Below, one piece after another: positions 1-8,897 of a DNA stretch of 64,000 nucleotides (position 1 is the stretch's first letter; every line of letters starts with the position of its first letter). The notes beneath the pieces were generated by a model, which saw only the letters and a program-made list of their open reading frames with translations, was not told where the DNA came from and did no database searches. The DNA is taken from contig JAXGSB010000001.1 of assembly GCA_040765295.1 (NCBI GenBank), positions 1,240,001 to 1,304,000 on the forward strand, written 5' to 3'. This DNA is from Scatomorpha sp040765295. GTDB lineage: Bacteria; Bacillota; Clostridia; Oscillospirales; Oscillospiraceae. The position numbers were made by a program, and so were the translations under genes.

Positions 1-26
1 GCAAGTGAGCAGCGCAGCAGAACTTA

Positions 27-1247
27 TCAGTCCGGCGCCTTAAAGTTATATATCGGTTTTAAAACTTCAATTATATCGACAGATTCCCGAATATCGTCGA
101 TGATGTCTTCCAAAGACTTATAAGCCATGGGCGCTTCGTCGAGAGTCGCCCTGTTCACAGAGGTCGTATAAACACCGGACATGGTCTTTTTATACTCCTC
201 CAAGTCAAATGTTTTTCTTGCCGCTGTTCTCGACATAATTCTGCCGGCGCCGTGCGGCGCAGAGTAATTCCAATCGGGATTGCCCCTGCCTTTTGCCAGA
301 ATGCTTCCGTCTCTCATGTTTATGGGAATAAGCAGCAGCTCATCCTTGTGCGCGGAAATGGCGCCCTTGCGCAGAATCATTTCATCAACATTTATATAAT
401 TGTGGATAGTGTGGAAGGCAGACAGCGCTTTCATGCCGCTGCGCTCCAAAATAATCTCAGCCATTTTTTCACGGCTGCGCTTTGCAAACAGCTGACACAG
501 CTGCACATCATGCAGATAGTCGTCCATGTAGCTGCCGTAGAGATAGCAGAGATCCGGCGGAATTGCAGTTTTCTTTCTCTTGTGTTTCTTCTCCAACGCC
601 TTAATTGCCGCCTTTATCTCGCGATGACGACCCTGCTCCTTATAGGCTTGTATAAGCTCCTCTCTCTTTTCGAAAAAGTCCGCCTTGCCTGTATTAAGCT
701 CAACAGCCAAATTTTGATAATATTCGGCTACCTGTTTTCCCAAATTGCGGCTGCCGGAGTGAACAACGAGATACTTGTTTCCGTCGGAAGCTGATTCAAT
801 CTCGATAAAGTGGTTTCCGCCGCCCAGAGTGCCCAAGCTCCTCTCTAAGCGCTTCGTCTGCTTAAGATTTTCATAAGAACGAAGCTCGGTCAAATCGAAG
901 TGCCCGACAGGACGTTCCCAAACATTTCTGCCGCTCGGGATGAAGTGAGCGACCTCGTCAACTTTTTTAAAGTCAATATCGACCTTGCCAAGCTCTACGG
1001 TATACATGCCGCAGCCGATATCAACGCCCACGACATTCGGCACAACCTTATCCGTGATTGTCATTGTGGTGCCGATTGTACAGCCTTTGCCGGCATGGAC
1101 ATCCGGCATAATTCTAATCTTAGAGCCGGCTGTGAAATCGTGGTCGCACATTCTGCGAATCTGCTCGATTGCTTCAGCTTCGACCACATTTGCATAGCAT
1201 ATAGCCGTATTCACTTTTCCTTTGATTTTGAACATTCTCTTACACAT
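27..1247 (-). CDS. rtcB: RtcB-family RNA ligase
   Basis: 406 residues, close to the length of E. coli RtcB. RtcB joins RNA 3'-phosphate (or 2',3'-cyclic phosphate) ends to 5'-OH ends using GTP and Mn2+. Family metal ligands are visible: D76 and C79 in VGVDIGCG, H146 in GGGNHF and H163 in VVHSGSRNLG. The guanylylated histidine is H332 in PHGAGR. The gene is last in a three-gene minus-strand operon; its first ATG (1247) overlaps the end of amrS by 8 bp. A second in-frame ATG at 1235 is an alternative start, since GGGG sits only about 1 nt before the first. Family assignment is firm; the role (RNA repair or other end-joining) is unknown. No archease is visible nearby. Confidence 0.95.
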   Translation of the reverse strand: MCKRMFKIKGKVNTAICYANVVEAEAIEQIRRMCDHDFTAGSKIRIMPDVHAGKGCTIGTTMTITDKVVPNVVGVDIGCGMYTVELGKVDIDFKKVDEVAHFIPSGRNVWERPVGHFDLTELRSYENLKQTKRLERSLGTLGGGNHFIEIESASDGNKYLVVHSGSRNLGKQVAEYYQNLAVELNTGKADFFEKREELIQAYKEQGRHREIKAAIKALEKKHKRKKTAIPPDLCYLYGSYMDDYLHDVQLCQLFAKRSREKMAEIILERSGMKALSAFHTIHNYINVDEMILRKGAISAHKDELLLIPINMRDGSILAKGRGNPDWNYSAPHGAGRIMSRTAARKTFDLEEYKKTMSGVYTTSVNRATLDEAPMAYKSLEDIIDDIRESVDIIEVLKPIYNFKAPD

Positions 1248-2070
1248 TCCCCAAATAGACGAATTTCAAATGCTCTTCGGCAAGTTTTTTCATATCAAAA
1301 AGAAGTTTTAAGTCTGTTGGCTTTTCCTTGCAGAGATATCTCGGGAAATAGCGGCTCAGGTGAAGCGGTATGTCTTTGCTGAGTTCTGATAAAAAGATTG
1401 CTTCAGCCTCAAGCTCTTCCAAGTTGTCCGATATTCCCGGTACCACCAGTGTTGTCACCTCGACATGAGAGACCTCGCTCGCCAGTTCTATAGTTCTGAG
1501 CGTGGTGTTGAAGTCTCCTCCGAGTTTTCTGTAACCCTCCTCGTTAAAACACTTTAGGTCTATATTCCATGCCGATATATGCGGCAAGAGTTCTCTTAAA
1601 CAGCTCTCGTTAATCTGCCCGTTTGTGACGAGCACTGTTTCGAGCCCTGCCCGCTTTGCTTCGACTGAAGCGTCTAAGACATACTCGAAGCCTACAAGGG
1701 GCTCGTTATAGGTGAAGGCTATGCCTATATTGCCCCGAATTTTCTCTTTTTCCGCAAGTTCTGTAAGCTCTTTTGGAGAAAACTCATAAGTTTTATGGTC
1801 AGACTCCCCTGCCCTTGCAATCTCATGATTTTGGCAGAAATAGCAGTTCATATTGCAGCCGAAAGTTCCCACCGAAAGAATCCCAGTTCCCGGCTTAAAT
1901 CGGTTCAGCGGTTTTTTCTCTATAGGGTCGAGAGCTATGGAGAGAAGCTTTCCATAGCTTAGCGAGATTACTTTTCCGCCTACATTCTTTCTGGCCCTGC
2001 AAAAGCCCAAAGCGCCCTCTTTAAGCTTGCACTTCCTCGGGCACAGGCCGCATACTGCCGCGCTACTCAT
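1240..2070 (-). CDS. amrS: AmmeMemoRadiSam system radical SAM enzyme AmrS
   Basis: 276 residues. A radical-SAM CX3CX2C cluster motif lies at C72, C76 and C79 (GCNMNCYFCQN), the arrangement typical of AmrS and PFL-activase-like enzymes. The N-terminus carries an extra cysteine set (CGLC, CRAR) also common in this family. AmrS defines the AmmeMemoRadiSam system with a Memo-like and an AMMECR1-like partner; here both partners are encoded as one protein immediately upstream, whose stop overlaps this ATG by 8 bp. The substrate and product are not known to me. Expected to be oxygen sensitive and cytosolic. Confidence 0.92.
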   Translation of the reverse strand: MSSAAVCGLCPRKCKLKEGALGFCRARKNVGGKVISLSYGKLLSIALDPIEKKPLNRFKPGTGILSVGTFGCNMNCYFCQNHEIARAGESDHKTYEFSPKELTELAEKEKIRGNIGIAFTYNEPLVGFEYVLDASVEAKRAGLETVLVTNGQINESCLRELLPHISAWNIDLKCFNEEGYRKLGGDFNTTLRTIELASEVSHVEVTTLVVPGISDNLEELEAEAIFLSELSKDIPLHLSRYFPRYLCKEKPTDLKLLFDMKKLAEEHLKFVYLGNV

Positions 2071-3364
2071 GGCGTATCACTTCGAAACGGTGGAGCTCAT
2101 ACGGCTCTCCCCTATTTATTCCCGCCTTTTGCCTGGCTATATCTACCTGCTTCTCGGCGGTATCGATGCCGTCCAGCATAGGCAGCAGAAGACCGCGCCT
2201 GAATCCTCGGCTCACTATAACGCCATATCTTTGGGGGTCAAGCTCCGAGATTGAAGATATTTTTTCGGCGGGCTTCAGAACATCGACGCTTATTACTATC
2301 TCATCCAGCTCCGACTCTTTAACAGGCCTGAATCTTGGATCCCCGGTAGCCGCGGAAACGGCATTCGAGATAATTTCTTCCGCTATACTGGCTCTTACAG
2401 GCTCTATAGTGCCTATACAGCCCCTGAGGTCGCCGTTCTTGTGCAGAGTTACAAAAACCCCCGCTCTGTTCTCGAGCAGTTCTTTCGGAATATCTTCGGA
2501 GAGCTCCGGCCTTCTTCCGTGCCTTATATATTCCTCTATTGTCTTTTCGGCAAGCCTTATATAAGGGTCGTTCTTCTCTTTAGTGCTGAAGGCAACTATG
2601 CCGTAACCGACTCCGAACGTACCCTCGTATGAATAAAATTCACTCTCAATCTCATAGGCGCTCAAAGCGCCCGCCATAATCTGAAAGGACTTTAGTCCGC
2701 ACTGCGCCGCTTTTTCGCAAAGTTTATCGGAAATATTAAACAGCTCTTTCAGCTTTCCGGACGAGAGTATTTCGATTATTAATTTATCGAACTCAGGGCC
2801 TTCTCTCTTAAACCCATAAGGGCCGTCGACTTTCAGCACATGGGAGAGGTCCCCCGAGGCTATGAAAACCGCTTTACGCTTTAAGTTTCTCACGGCTTTA
2901 TCTATCGTTTTGCCGAGTTCAAAGTGCTCTTTTGCGCCCAGACCCGAAATGCCGATGATAACTATTTTGAAGTTTTTATATCTCTTGTGTATAAATCTAA
3001 TTGGAATCAGGGTTGCGTGATCCATTTTCTCGCCGTATTTTTCGGAGCTTGTTATCGGAAGCTTTGAGAGCCTGAGTATCTCTGTGCAAAGTTCGGTATC
3101 AATTTCGGCAGTTTCAGTCACGCCGAACACCCTGAAGGCGCTCAGGTCGCCCGAGATGCTCACACCTGCTCGCATGAAAAATCCGTTATAAAAGGCGGGA
3201 GCATGCGGAGATGTGATTATAATTGTTTCGGGCGCAAGCTCGGCTATCTCCTCGGCTGCTCTCTCCATTGAGTCGATTGTTTTTTGTATCTTCTTCTCCT
3301 CACCCCTGCCGACCTCGGGCAGTATGATAGGAGGGTGAGGCATTACATATGTTTTAACTATCAC
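2063..3364 (-). CDS. AmrB-AmrA fusion (Memo-like domain + AMMECR1 domain)
   Basis: 433 residues in two parts. Residues 1 to about 265 resemble the Memo/class III extradiol dioxygenase (LigB-like) fold, opening with MPHPPIILPEVGRG. Residues from about 270 to the end are an AMMECR1 domain with the hallmark LRGCIG, followed by DPRFRPV and LLLPML. In many genomes these are two separate genes (amrB, amrA); here they are fused and precede amrS with an 8-bp overlap. The GTG start at 3364 has a good site (GAGGTGA) a few nt upstream. It is first in the operon with amrS and rtcB. The biochemical function is unassigned; metal-dependent redox chemistry with AmrS is a family-level inference. Confidence 0.9.
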   Translation of the reverse strand: MIVKTYVMPHPPIILPEVGRGEEKKIQKTIDSMERAAEEIAELAPETIIITSPHAPAFYNGFFMRAGVSISGDLSAFRVFGVTETAEIDTELCTEILRLSKLPITSSEKYGEKMDHATLIPIRFIHKRYKNFKIVIIGISGLGAKEHFELGKTIDKAVRNLKRKAVFIASGDLSHVLKVDGPYGFKREGPEFDKLIIEILSSGKLKELFNISDKLCEKAAQCGLKSFQIMAGALSAYEIESEFYSYEGTFGVGYGIVAFSTKEKNDPYIRLAEKTIEEYIRHGRRPELSEDIPKELLENRAGVFVTLHKNGDLRGCIGTIEPVRASIAEEIISNAVSAATGDPRFRPVKESELDEIVISVDVLKPAEKISSISELDPQRYGVIVSRGFRRGLLLPMLDGIDTAEKQVDIARQKAGINRGEPYELHRFEVIRHE

Positions 3365-3516
3365 AAAATCACCTCTTTATCTAATATTCTAACACAATAT
3401 TTCTATCTTCGCTCTAAGTACATTCGGGTTTTCGAATTATTACTCTCTTTATGCCTTTTTATCTATCCTTATTTTTAAAACTTCTTTTGCTCTATTACAT
3501 TAAACTCCTTGAATTG

Positions 3517-3545
3517 TTTACAAAAAGCATCTGAAATGCTAAAAT
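3517..3545 (+). promoter_or_regulatory. Promoter for prfA operon
   Basis: A sigma-A-like promoter: TTTACA (3517-3522), a 17-bp spacer and TAAAAT (3540-3545). It lies 33 bp before the prfA ATG and is the only strong candidate in the 214-bp gap between the divergent operons. Confidence 0.65.
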
Positions 3546-3578
3546 TTATGCTTGAGATATAAGATTTAAGGAGTAAGT

Positions 3579-4640
3579 ATGGAGGAAAACCTGAGACAAA
3601 TCGAAGAGAGATATAACGAGATTGAAGCTCTTATGCAGGAAGAAGAGGTCTATCTGGATGCCAATCGCTATCAGAAGCTTGCAAAGGAGCAGAAAGACCT
3701 TTCGGAGATTGTAGAGGCATACGGAGCTTTTAAGCAATATAAGCAGGACATAATCGGCGCCGAGGAGCTTCTTAAGGACCCCGAAATGAAGGAGCTCGCC
3801 GAGCTGGAAATAGCTGAGGCTGAGGAAAAAATCACAGAGCTCGAAGCAGAACTTGAGCGCCTGCTGATTCCCAAGGACCCCAACGATGAGCGAAATGTAA
3901 TAGTTGAAATAAGAGCCGGTGTCGGCGGTGAGGAGGCCGCTCTGTTTGCCTCGAACTTATATAGGATGTACTCGATGTATGCCGAGCTGAAGCGCTGGGA
4001 TGTGGAAATTGCCAACCTTAAGGAAACCGAAATCGGCGGCATAAAGGAAATAAGCTTTATAATTGACGGTCTTGGCGCTTACAGCAGGCTGAAATTCGAG
4101 TCAGGCGTTCACAGGGTGCAGAGAGTACCCGAAACGGAGAGCAGCGGCAGAATCCACACAAGCACCTGCACTGTCGCAGTTCTGCCCGAGGTTGACGAGG
4201 TGGATTTTGAACTCAACCCCTCGGACCTTCAAATAGACACGTTCAGAGCATCGGGCGCCGGCGGCCAGCATGTAAACAAAACCGAAAGCGCAATAAGAAT
4301 AACCCATATTCCGACTGGTTTTGTCGTGGAGTGCCAAGACGAGCGAAGCCAACATAAGAACAGGGACAGAGCCATGAAGATACTCTCTTCAAGACTTTAT
4401 GACCTTGAAGTTCAAAAACAGAACGAAGAGCTTGCCCGCGAGCGGAAGAGCCAGGTCGGCAGCGGTATGAGAAACGAGAGAATAAGGACATACAACTTCC
4501 CTCAGGGAAGAGTCTCGGATCACAGAATCGGCCTTACGATACACAACATCGAGCAGGTTATGAACGGCGCTCTCGACGAGATAATCGACGCGCTTATACT
4601 CGCAGACGAGGCTGAAAAGATGAGGGCGATGACAAATTAA
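3579..4640 (+). CDS. prfA: Peptide chain release factor 1
   Basis: 353 residues, normal RF1 length. RF1 recognises UAA and UAG stop codons and triggers peptidyl-tRNA hydrolysis on the ribosome. The catalytic GGQ is at residues 228-230 (GAGGQHVNKTES). The codon-recognition loop reads VPETESSGRIHTS, the RF1-type PxT motif (PET instead of the common PAT) rather than the SPF of RF2. The start has AAGGAG about 5 nt upstream. prmC, which methylates the GGQ glutamine and usually follows prfA in Firmicutes, is not the next gene; a TsaC-CoaE fusion follows after one base. Confidence 0.97.
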   Translation: MEENLRQIEERYNEIEALMQEEEVYLDANRYQKLAKEQKDLSEIVEAYGAFKQYKQDIIGAEELLKDPEMKELAELEIAEAEEKITELEAELERLLIPKDPNDERNVIVEIRAGVGGEEAALFASNLYRMYSMYAELKRWDVEIANLKETEIGGIKEISFIIDGLGAYSRLKFESGVHRVQRVPETESSGRIHTSTCTVAVLPEVDEVDFELNPSDLQIDTFRASGAGGQHVNKTESAIRITHIPTGFVVECQDERSQHKNRDRAMKILSSRLYDLEVQKQNEELARERKSQVGSGMRNERIRTYNFPQGRVSDHRIGLTIHNIEQVMNGALDEIIDALILADEAEKMRAMTN

Positions 4641-4641
4641 A

Positions 4642-5847
4642 GTGAAAACAAAGGTTTTTTATACGGCCTCTGACGAGGCTGCCCGAATAATTAAAAACGG
4701 CGGACTTGTCGCGGTTCCCACCGAGACTGTATACGGTCTTTGCGCGAATGCCCTTGATGAAAAAGCCGTTAAAAAAATTTTTGAACTAAAGGGCAGAGAT
4801 GAAAAAAAACCAATGGCGCTTATGATAAGCGGCGCGGAAGACATCGGAAAATACGCTTTGGAGATTCCTGCTGCCGCCCTTGTTCTGGCGGATAAATTCT
4901 GGCCGGGACCTCTTACGATAGTGCTTAAGGCACGCGAATTTATTCCGGAGAATTTAAAAGCCTTCGGCTCCACAATAGGTCTTCGCTGCCCGGATAAAAA
5001 AATCACTCTGGAGCTGCTGAAAAAATGCTCTCTTCCCCTTGCCGGCCCTTCGGCCAATCCCTCGGGAGAAAAAAGTCCCGTTTCCGCAGAGGAAGTACTG
5101 GCCTACTTCGACGGCAAAATCGATGCGGTTATAGACGGCGGCGAGTCGGAGCTTAAGGAGGCCTCGACACTTATCTCTCTTGCGGAAACGCCTTTTAAGA
5201 TACTCAGACACGGCGCCCTGCCGGAATCCGAAATCGTTGACGCTTTAATCTCTTCAATGAAGATTGTCGGTCTCAGCGGCAGGACGGGTTCGGGTAAAAC
5301 CACTGCGCTCAAGGTCGCCGAGGACATGGGCGCGCTGGCCTTAGACTGTGACAAAATTTATTCAGAACTCACTGAGAGCAGCGAAGATTTAAAATCCGAG
5401 CTCACAGCAGAGTTCGGCGATGTCTATATAGGCAATACTCTGGACAGAAAAAAACTTGCAAACAGGGTTTTCGGAGATGAGAAGGCTCTTAAAAGTCTGA
5501 ATAGGATAAGCCACAAATATGTGGGACACGAAGTATTAAGGCGATTGGAGGCTCACGCCATGCAGGGCGGGAAATTTGCCGCAATCGATGCTGTTGAGCT
5601 TTTTGCAGGCGATGTAAGCAAGCTATGCACTAAGAATTTTGCATTGATTTCGAATCCCAAGCTGCAGATAGAGCGAATAATGAAGAGGGACGGTATTTCC
5701 AGGGAAATGGCGATAAAACGCTTAAATGCTCAAAAATCTGATTCATATTACATCGAAAAGAGTGACGAAGTGATTGAAAGCAGGTTTGATGATATAGATA
5801 AGTTTACAAGATTATGTAAACAGAAGTTCAAGGAGGTATTTGTATGA
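4642..5847 (+). CDS. Threonylcarbamoyl-AMP synthase fused to dephospho-CoA kinase
   Basis: 401 residues in one unbroken frame from a GTG start one base after prfA. Residues 1 to about 205 are a Sua5/YrdC/TsaC domain, with KGR (KxR) and PSANPSG (SxN), which makes threonylcarbamoyl-AMP for tRNA t6A. Residues from about 208 are CoaE-like, with the P-loop GRTGSGKTT, DCDKIY and LDRKKLANRVF, the last step of CoA synthesis. The CoaE half is divergent: the usual DVPLLFE stretch reads IDAVELF. The two activities belong to unrelated pathways, so the join may only secure co-expression. An assembly error is unlikely, as the linker is in frame and coding. Confidence 0.87.
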   Translation: MKTKVFYTASDEAARIIKNGGLVAVPTETVYGLCANALDEKAVKKIFELKGRDEKKPMALMISGAEDIGKYALEIPAAALVLADKFWPGPLTIVLKAREFIPENLKAFGSTIGLRCPDKKITLELLKKCSLPLAGPSANPSGEKSPVSAEEVLAYFDGKIDAVIDGGESELKEASTLISLAETPFKILRHGALPESEIVDALISSMKIVGLSGRTGSGKTTALKVAEDMGALALDCDKIYSELTESSEDLKSELTAEFGDVYIGNTLDRKKLANRVFGDEKALKSLNRISHKYVGHEVLRRLEAHAMQGGKFAAIDAVELFAGDVSKLCTKNFALISNPKLQIERIMKRDGISREMAIKRLNAQKSDSYYIEKSDEVIESRFDDIDKFTRLCKQKFKEVFV

Positions 5848-7241
5848 ACGAAAAGAAAAACTACAGAGAAGAGCTCTTCTATAAGCAGAAAAACGGCTAT
5901 GATTTAATCTGCAATGAAGATCGAAAGAAAATCGAGCCGTATTGCGCCGAATACATGGAGTTTTTAAACAACTCCCGCACCGAGAGAGAGGCCGTCAGAA
6001 ATGCTGTTGCCTTAGCAGAGGCGGAAGGCTTTAGGGAATATAACGGCGGCGAGGTCAAAGCGGGAGATAAAATATATTATGTCAACAGAGATAAAGCTTT
6101 ATCTCTTGCTGTAATCGGCGAAAAGCCCCTTGCAGAAGGCATGAACATCTCGGCTGCTCACATCGACTCCCCCAGACTTGACCTGAAGCAAAATCCCCTT
6201 TATGAAGACACCGAAATGGCCTTCTTCAAGACTCACTATTACGGCGGCATAAAGAAATATCAGTGGACAGCCATTCCATTGGAGTTTCACGGCGTTGTAA
6301 GTCTGAAATCGGGCGAAAATGTTGATATTGTTATCGGCAGAGAACCCGGTGAACCCAGATTTTTCATCAGTGATCTGCTCCCCCACCTCGCCAAAGATCA
6401 GATGACAAAGACGATGGCCGACGGTATCACCGGCGAGGGTTTGAATATTCTCATCGGCTCTGTACCTTACGATGACGAAGGTGAAGACAGGGTTAAGCTT
6501 GCCGTGATGAGCATCTTAAACAGCGAATACGGCATTACCGAAGAGGATTTTATCTCTGCGGAGCTTTGCGTTGTTCCCGCCTTTGATGTTGTGGAAATCG
6601 GATTTGACAGAAGCATGATTGGCGGCTACGGTCACGACGACAGAGTCTGCTCATTCGCGGCGTTAAGGGCTATTTTAGACATTAAAAATCCGGTAAAAAC
6701 GGCTGTTTGCATACTCGCAGACAAGGAAGAGGTCGGCTCGAACGGCGTTTCAGGTATGCAAAGCCAAGCTTTTGAATACTTTGTCTCTATGCTCTGCGAG
6801 ACAGAGGGCTGTTCTCTGCACGAGTGCTTCTCGAACAGTTTCTGCCTCAGCTCGGATGTGACATCCGCCTTCGATCCCAATTTTCCCGATGTATATGAAA
6901 AGAAGAACTCCGCCAAACTGAACTATGGCGTCGGTATAAACAAGTATACGGGCGCAAGGGGAAAGAGCAGCACCTCTGACGCCTCCTCGGAGCTTGTTGC
7001 CTTTTTGAGGCGGGTTTTTGAGCGCGACAGCGTTCTCTGGCAAATGTGCGAAATCGGAAAAGTTGATCAGGGCGGCGGCGGCACCGTTGCCGCTTATTTG
7101 GCGAACAGAAACATCGATACAATCGACGCGGGTGTTCCCGTACTGGCCATGCACGCTCCTTTTGAGATTGTTTCGAAGCTTGACTGTTACATGACCTATA
7201 AGGCAAATATGGCAATATTCAGCACGGAATCACATAAGTAA
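5844..7241 (+). CDS. M18-family aminopeptidase
   Basis: 465 residues. A zinc aminopeptidase of the M18 (aspartyl aminopeptidase) family, which removes N-terminal, often acidic, residues from peptides in the cytosol. Visible motifs: AAHIDSPRLDLK (metal-binding His and Asp), DKEEVGSNG (catalytic and metal acidic residues), GYGHDDRVCSF and a late MHAPFE histidine. Its ATG overlaps the preceding stop by 4 bp (ATGA), with AAGGAGG upstream, so it is translationally coupled to the TsaC-CoaE fusion. Peptide specificity cannot be read from sequence. Confidence 0.93.
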   Translation: MNEKKNYREELFYKQKNGYDLICNEDRKKIEPYCAEYMEFLNNSRTEREAVRNAVALAEAEGFREYNGGEVKAGDKIYYVNRDKALSLAVIGEKPLAEGMNISAAHIDSPRLDLKQNPLYEDTEMAFFKTHYYGGIKKYQWTAIPLEFHGVVSLKSGENVDIVIGREPGEPRFFISDLLPHLAKDQMTKTMADGITGEGLNILIGSVPYDDEGEDRVKLAVMSILNSEYGITEEDFISAELCVVPAFDVVEIGFDRSMIGGYGHDDRVCSFAALRAILDIKNPVKTAVCILADKEEVGSNGVSGMQSQAFEYFVSMLCETEGCSLHECFSNSFCLSSDVTSAFDPNFPDVYEKKNSAKLNYGVGINKYTGARGKSSTSDASSELVAFLRRVFERDSVLWQMCEIGKVDQGGGGTVAAYLANRNIDTIDAGVPVLAMHAPFEIVSKLDCYMTYKANMAIFSTESHK

Positions 7242-7244
7242 ACT

Positions 7245-8057
7245 ATGAACAAAAGAAAGACGCTCTCTGTTTCGCTTGCGGTTTTAATTTTAATAATAAT
7301 CGTCTTTGCCTCGATAGTCGTGCTTGTGCTCTCGAAAGACTACTCCGAGCGCATGAGCGCCAGTCCGGAACCTTCCGCGCAGGCGAGTGAACCTACTGCG
7401 GCTCCAACGGACTTTATCGAAGATAGCGGCTTTGAAACACAGGAACTTAAAAGCTTTTTCACCTCTACCAGAGTTTATCCGGCCTCAAACGCCGACCTTG
7501 AGCGGGTACTACCCTCTAAGCTGTGCGAGGACCTTACACTCTCGGCAAGCGGCTTTGTAAACGGCCTTTTTCTTGAGAGCAGTCCTTTTCAGGTTGGCTA
7601 CAATATTCTGGCAATAAAGCTTAAGAACACGGGAGAAAGGCTAATAAAGTCTGCAACTGTTAAAATCCCGACCGATGAGGAAACTGCTGTTTTTAAAATT
7701 GCTTATCTCCCTCCCGGTACAACAGCTATTGTTATGGAAGAGAGCGCCAGCGATTACACCGGCAGACTTTATCTAAGTCGGGTTGAAATGACGGAGCTTT
7801 TATTCCCGGAGCAAGGTGAAGTTCTTTCGGACATAATAGAAATGTTTCTTGACGGTAGCAGAATAAGGCTTAAAAACATATCAAATGCGCCGATAACCTT
7901 TGACTTGAAACTCCACTTTAAATATAAGCTCGGCTCGGACTATTTTGGAGGCAGAGATTTCTTTATTCCGATATCCGGAGGCTTTAATAAAGATGAGCTT
8001 AAGGAACTGAACTTCGACTTTATAACGGACGCTGAACTTATCTGTGTGACAAGGTAG
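7245..8057 (+). CDS. Membrane-anchored protein of unknown function
   Basis: 270 residues, not recognised. The N-terminus has MNKRK followed by one hydrophobic segment (about residues 8-30), then a Ser/Pro/Thr/Ala-rich linker, so the bulk is probably outside the cell on a signal anchor. Two later regions look beta-rich and may be Ig-like or FxLYD-like (one around NILAIKLKNTG, one near the C-terminus around LKNISNAPITF). It starts 3 nt after the aminopeptidase stop and is the last gene before a strong terminator. No function should be assigned. Confidence 0.75.
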   Translation: MNKRKTLSVSLAVLILIIIVFASIVVLVLSKDYSERMSASPEPSAQASEPTAAPTDFIEDSGFETQELKSFFTSTRVYPASNADLERVLPSKLCEDLTLSASGFVNGLFLESSPFQVGYNILAIKLKNTGERLIKSATVKIPTDEETAVFKIAYLPPGTTAIVMEESASDYTGRLYLSRVEMTELLFPEQGEVLSDIIEMFLDGSRIRLKNISNAPITFDLKLHFKYKLGSDYFGGRDFFIPISGGFNKDELKELNFDFITDAELICVTR

Positions 8058-8090
8058 AAAAACGAGCTATACAAATGTTCTGTTCAAAAA

Positions 8091-8123
8091 ACCGAAACCG
8101 TGCGCGCTGCGCACGGTTTCGGT
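8091..8123. terminator. Strong bidirectional intrinsic terminator
   Basis: A 15-bp perfect stem (8091-8105 with 8109-8123) and a 3-nt loop, with A-rich sequence on the left and TTTTTT on the right. It separates the convergent prfA and liv operons and can serve both strands. Confidence 0.92.
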
Positions 8124-8186
8124 TTTTTGTTTTCTGAGCCAAAATCATAAGACTTCAGGCTTTATTCATTAGTATGTAAAGATAAT

Positions 8187-8897
8187 TTACTCACCAAGAT
8201 ACATGGCACTCAGGTTTTCGTCTGCCAACAGCGCTGCACCGGTGCCGTATTTGACAACTTCTCCGGTCTGCATCATGTAGGCGTGATGAGATATCTCCAA
8301 AGCCTTTTTTGCGTTCTGTTCGACAAGCATAACGGTTATACCCTCTTCGTTTATCTGCTTAATTATATCAAAAACCTGAGTCACGATAACCGGAGCAAGG
8401 CCGAGAGACGGTTCATCAAACATTATGAGCTTGGGCCTTGCCATCAATCCGCGGCCAATGGCAAGCATCTGCTGCTCACCGCCGGATAGAAGGCCGCCGT
8501 ACTGCTTCTCACGCTCTTTCAAGCGCGGGAAAAATGTGTATACATGCTCCATATCCCTCTTTACACCTTCGGCATCCTTGCGGTTAACGGCACCCACGCG
8601 CAGGTTTTCCTCAACGGTCAGCTTAGCAAAAATCTGCCTTGCCTCGGGAACCTGTACAAGACCCGCTTCCACATTCTCGTAGGGTTTTTTTGAGACGGGT
8701 TTTCCTTCAAATTCTATGCTTCCTCCGGCAATTTTCATAACAGAAGAGATGCATTTGAGCAGAGTTGATTTGCCTGCGCCATTCGCGCCTAAAACAGAAA
8801 CTATCTCTCCCTGCTCAATCTCCATCGAAACACCGCGAAGTGCATGTATTCCTCCGTAGTCAGCTCTTAGGTCAGTAATCTTAAGAATGGCAGACAT
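8187..8897 (-). CDS. livF: Branched-chain amino acid-type ABC transporter ATP-binding protein LivF
   Basis: 236 residues, standard LivF length. Walker A is GANGAGKST, the signature LLSGGEQQM and Walker B LIMFDEPSLGLAP, followed by the H-loop region. The family usually imports branched-chain amino acids, but related HAAT transporters also carry amides, urea and other small solutes. Last gene of the liv operon; its ATG overlaps the livG stop by one base. Adjacency to the methylthioribose operon leaves the true substrate open. Confidence 0.94.
   Translation of the reverse strand: MSAILKITDLRADYGGIHALRGVSMEIEQGEIVSVLGANGAGKSTLLKCISSVMKIAGGSIEFEGKPVSKKPYENVEAGLVQVPEARQIFAKLTVEENLRVGAVNRKDAEGVKRDMEHVYTFFPRLKEREKQYGGLLSGGEQQMLAIGRGLMARPKLIMFDEPSLGLAPVIVTQVFDIIKQINEEGITVMLVEQNAKKALEISHHAYMMQTGEVVKYGTGAALLADENLSAMYLGE

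Noticed and set aside
252..794. Long plus-strand frame opposite rtcB
   Set aside because: Antisense shadow of a well-supported RtcB gene; no ribosome site or family signal.
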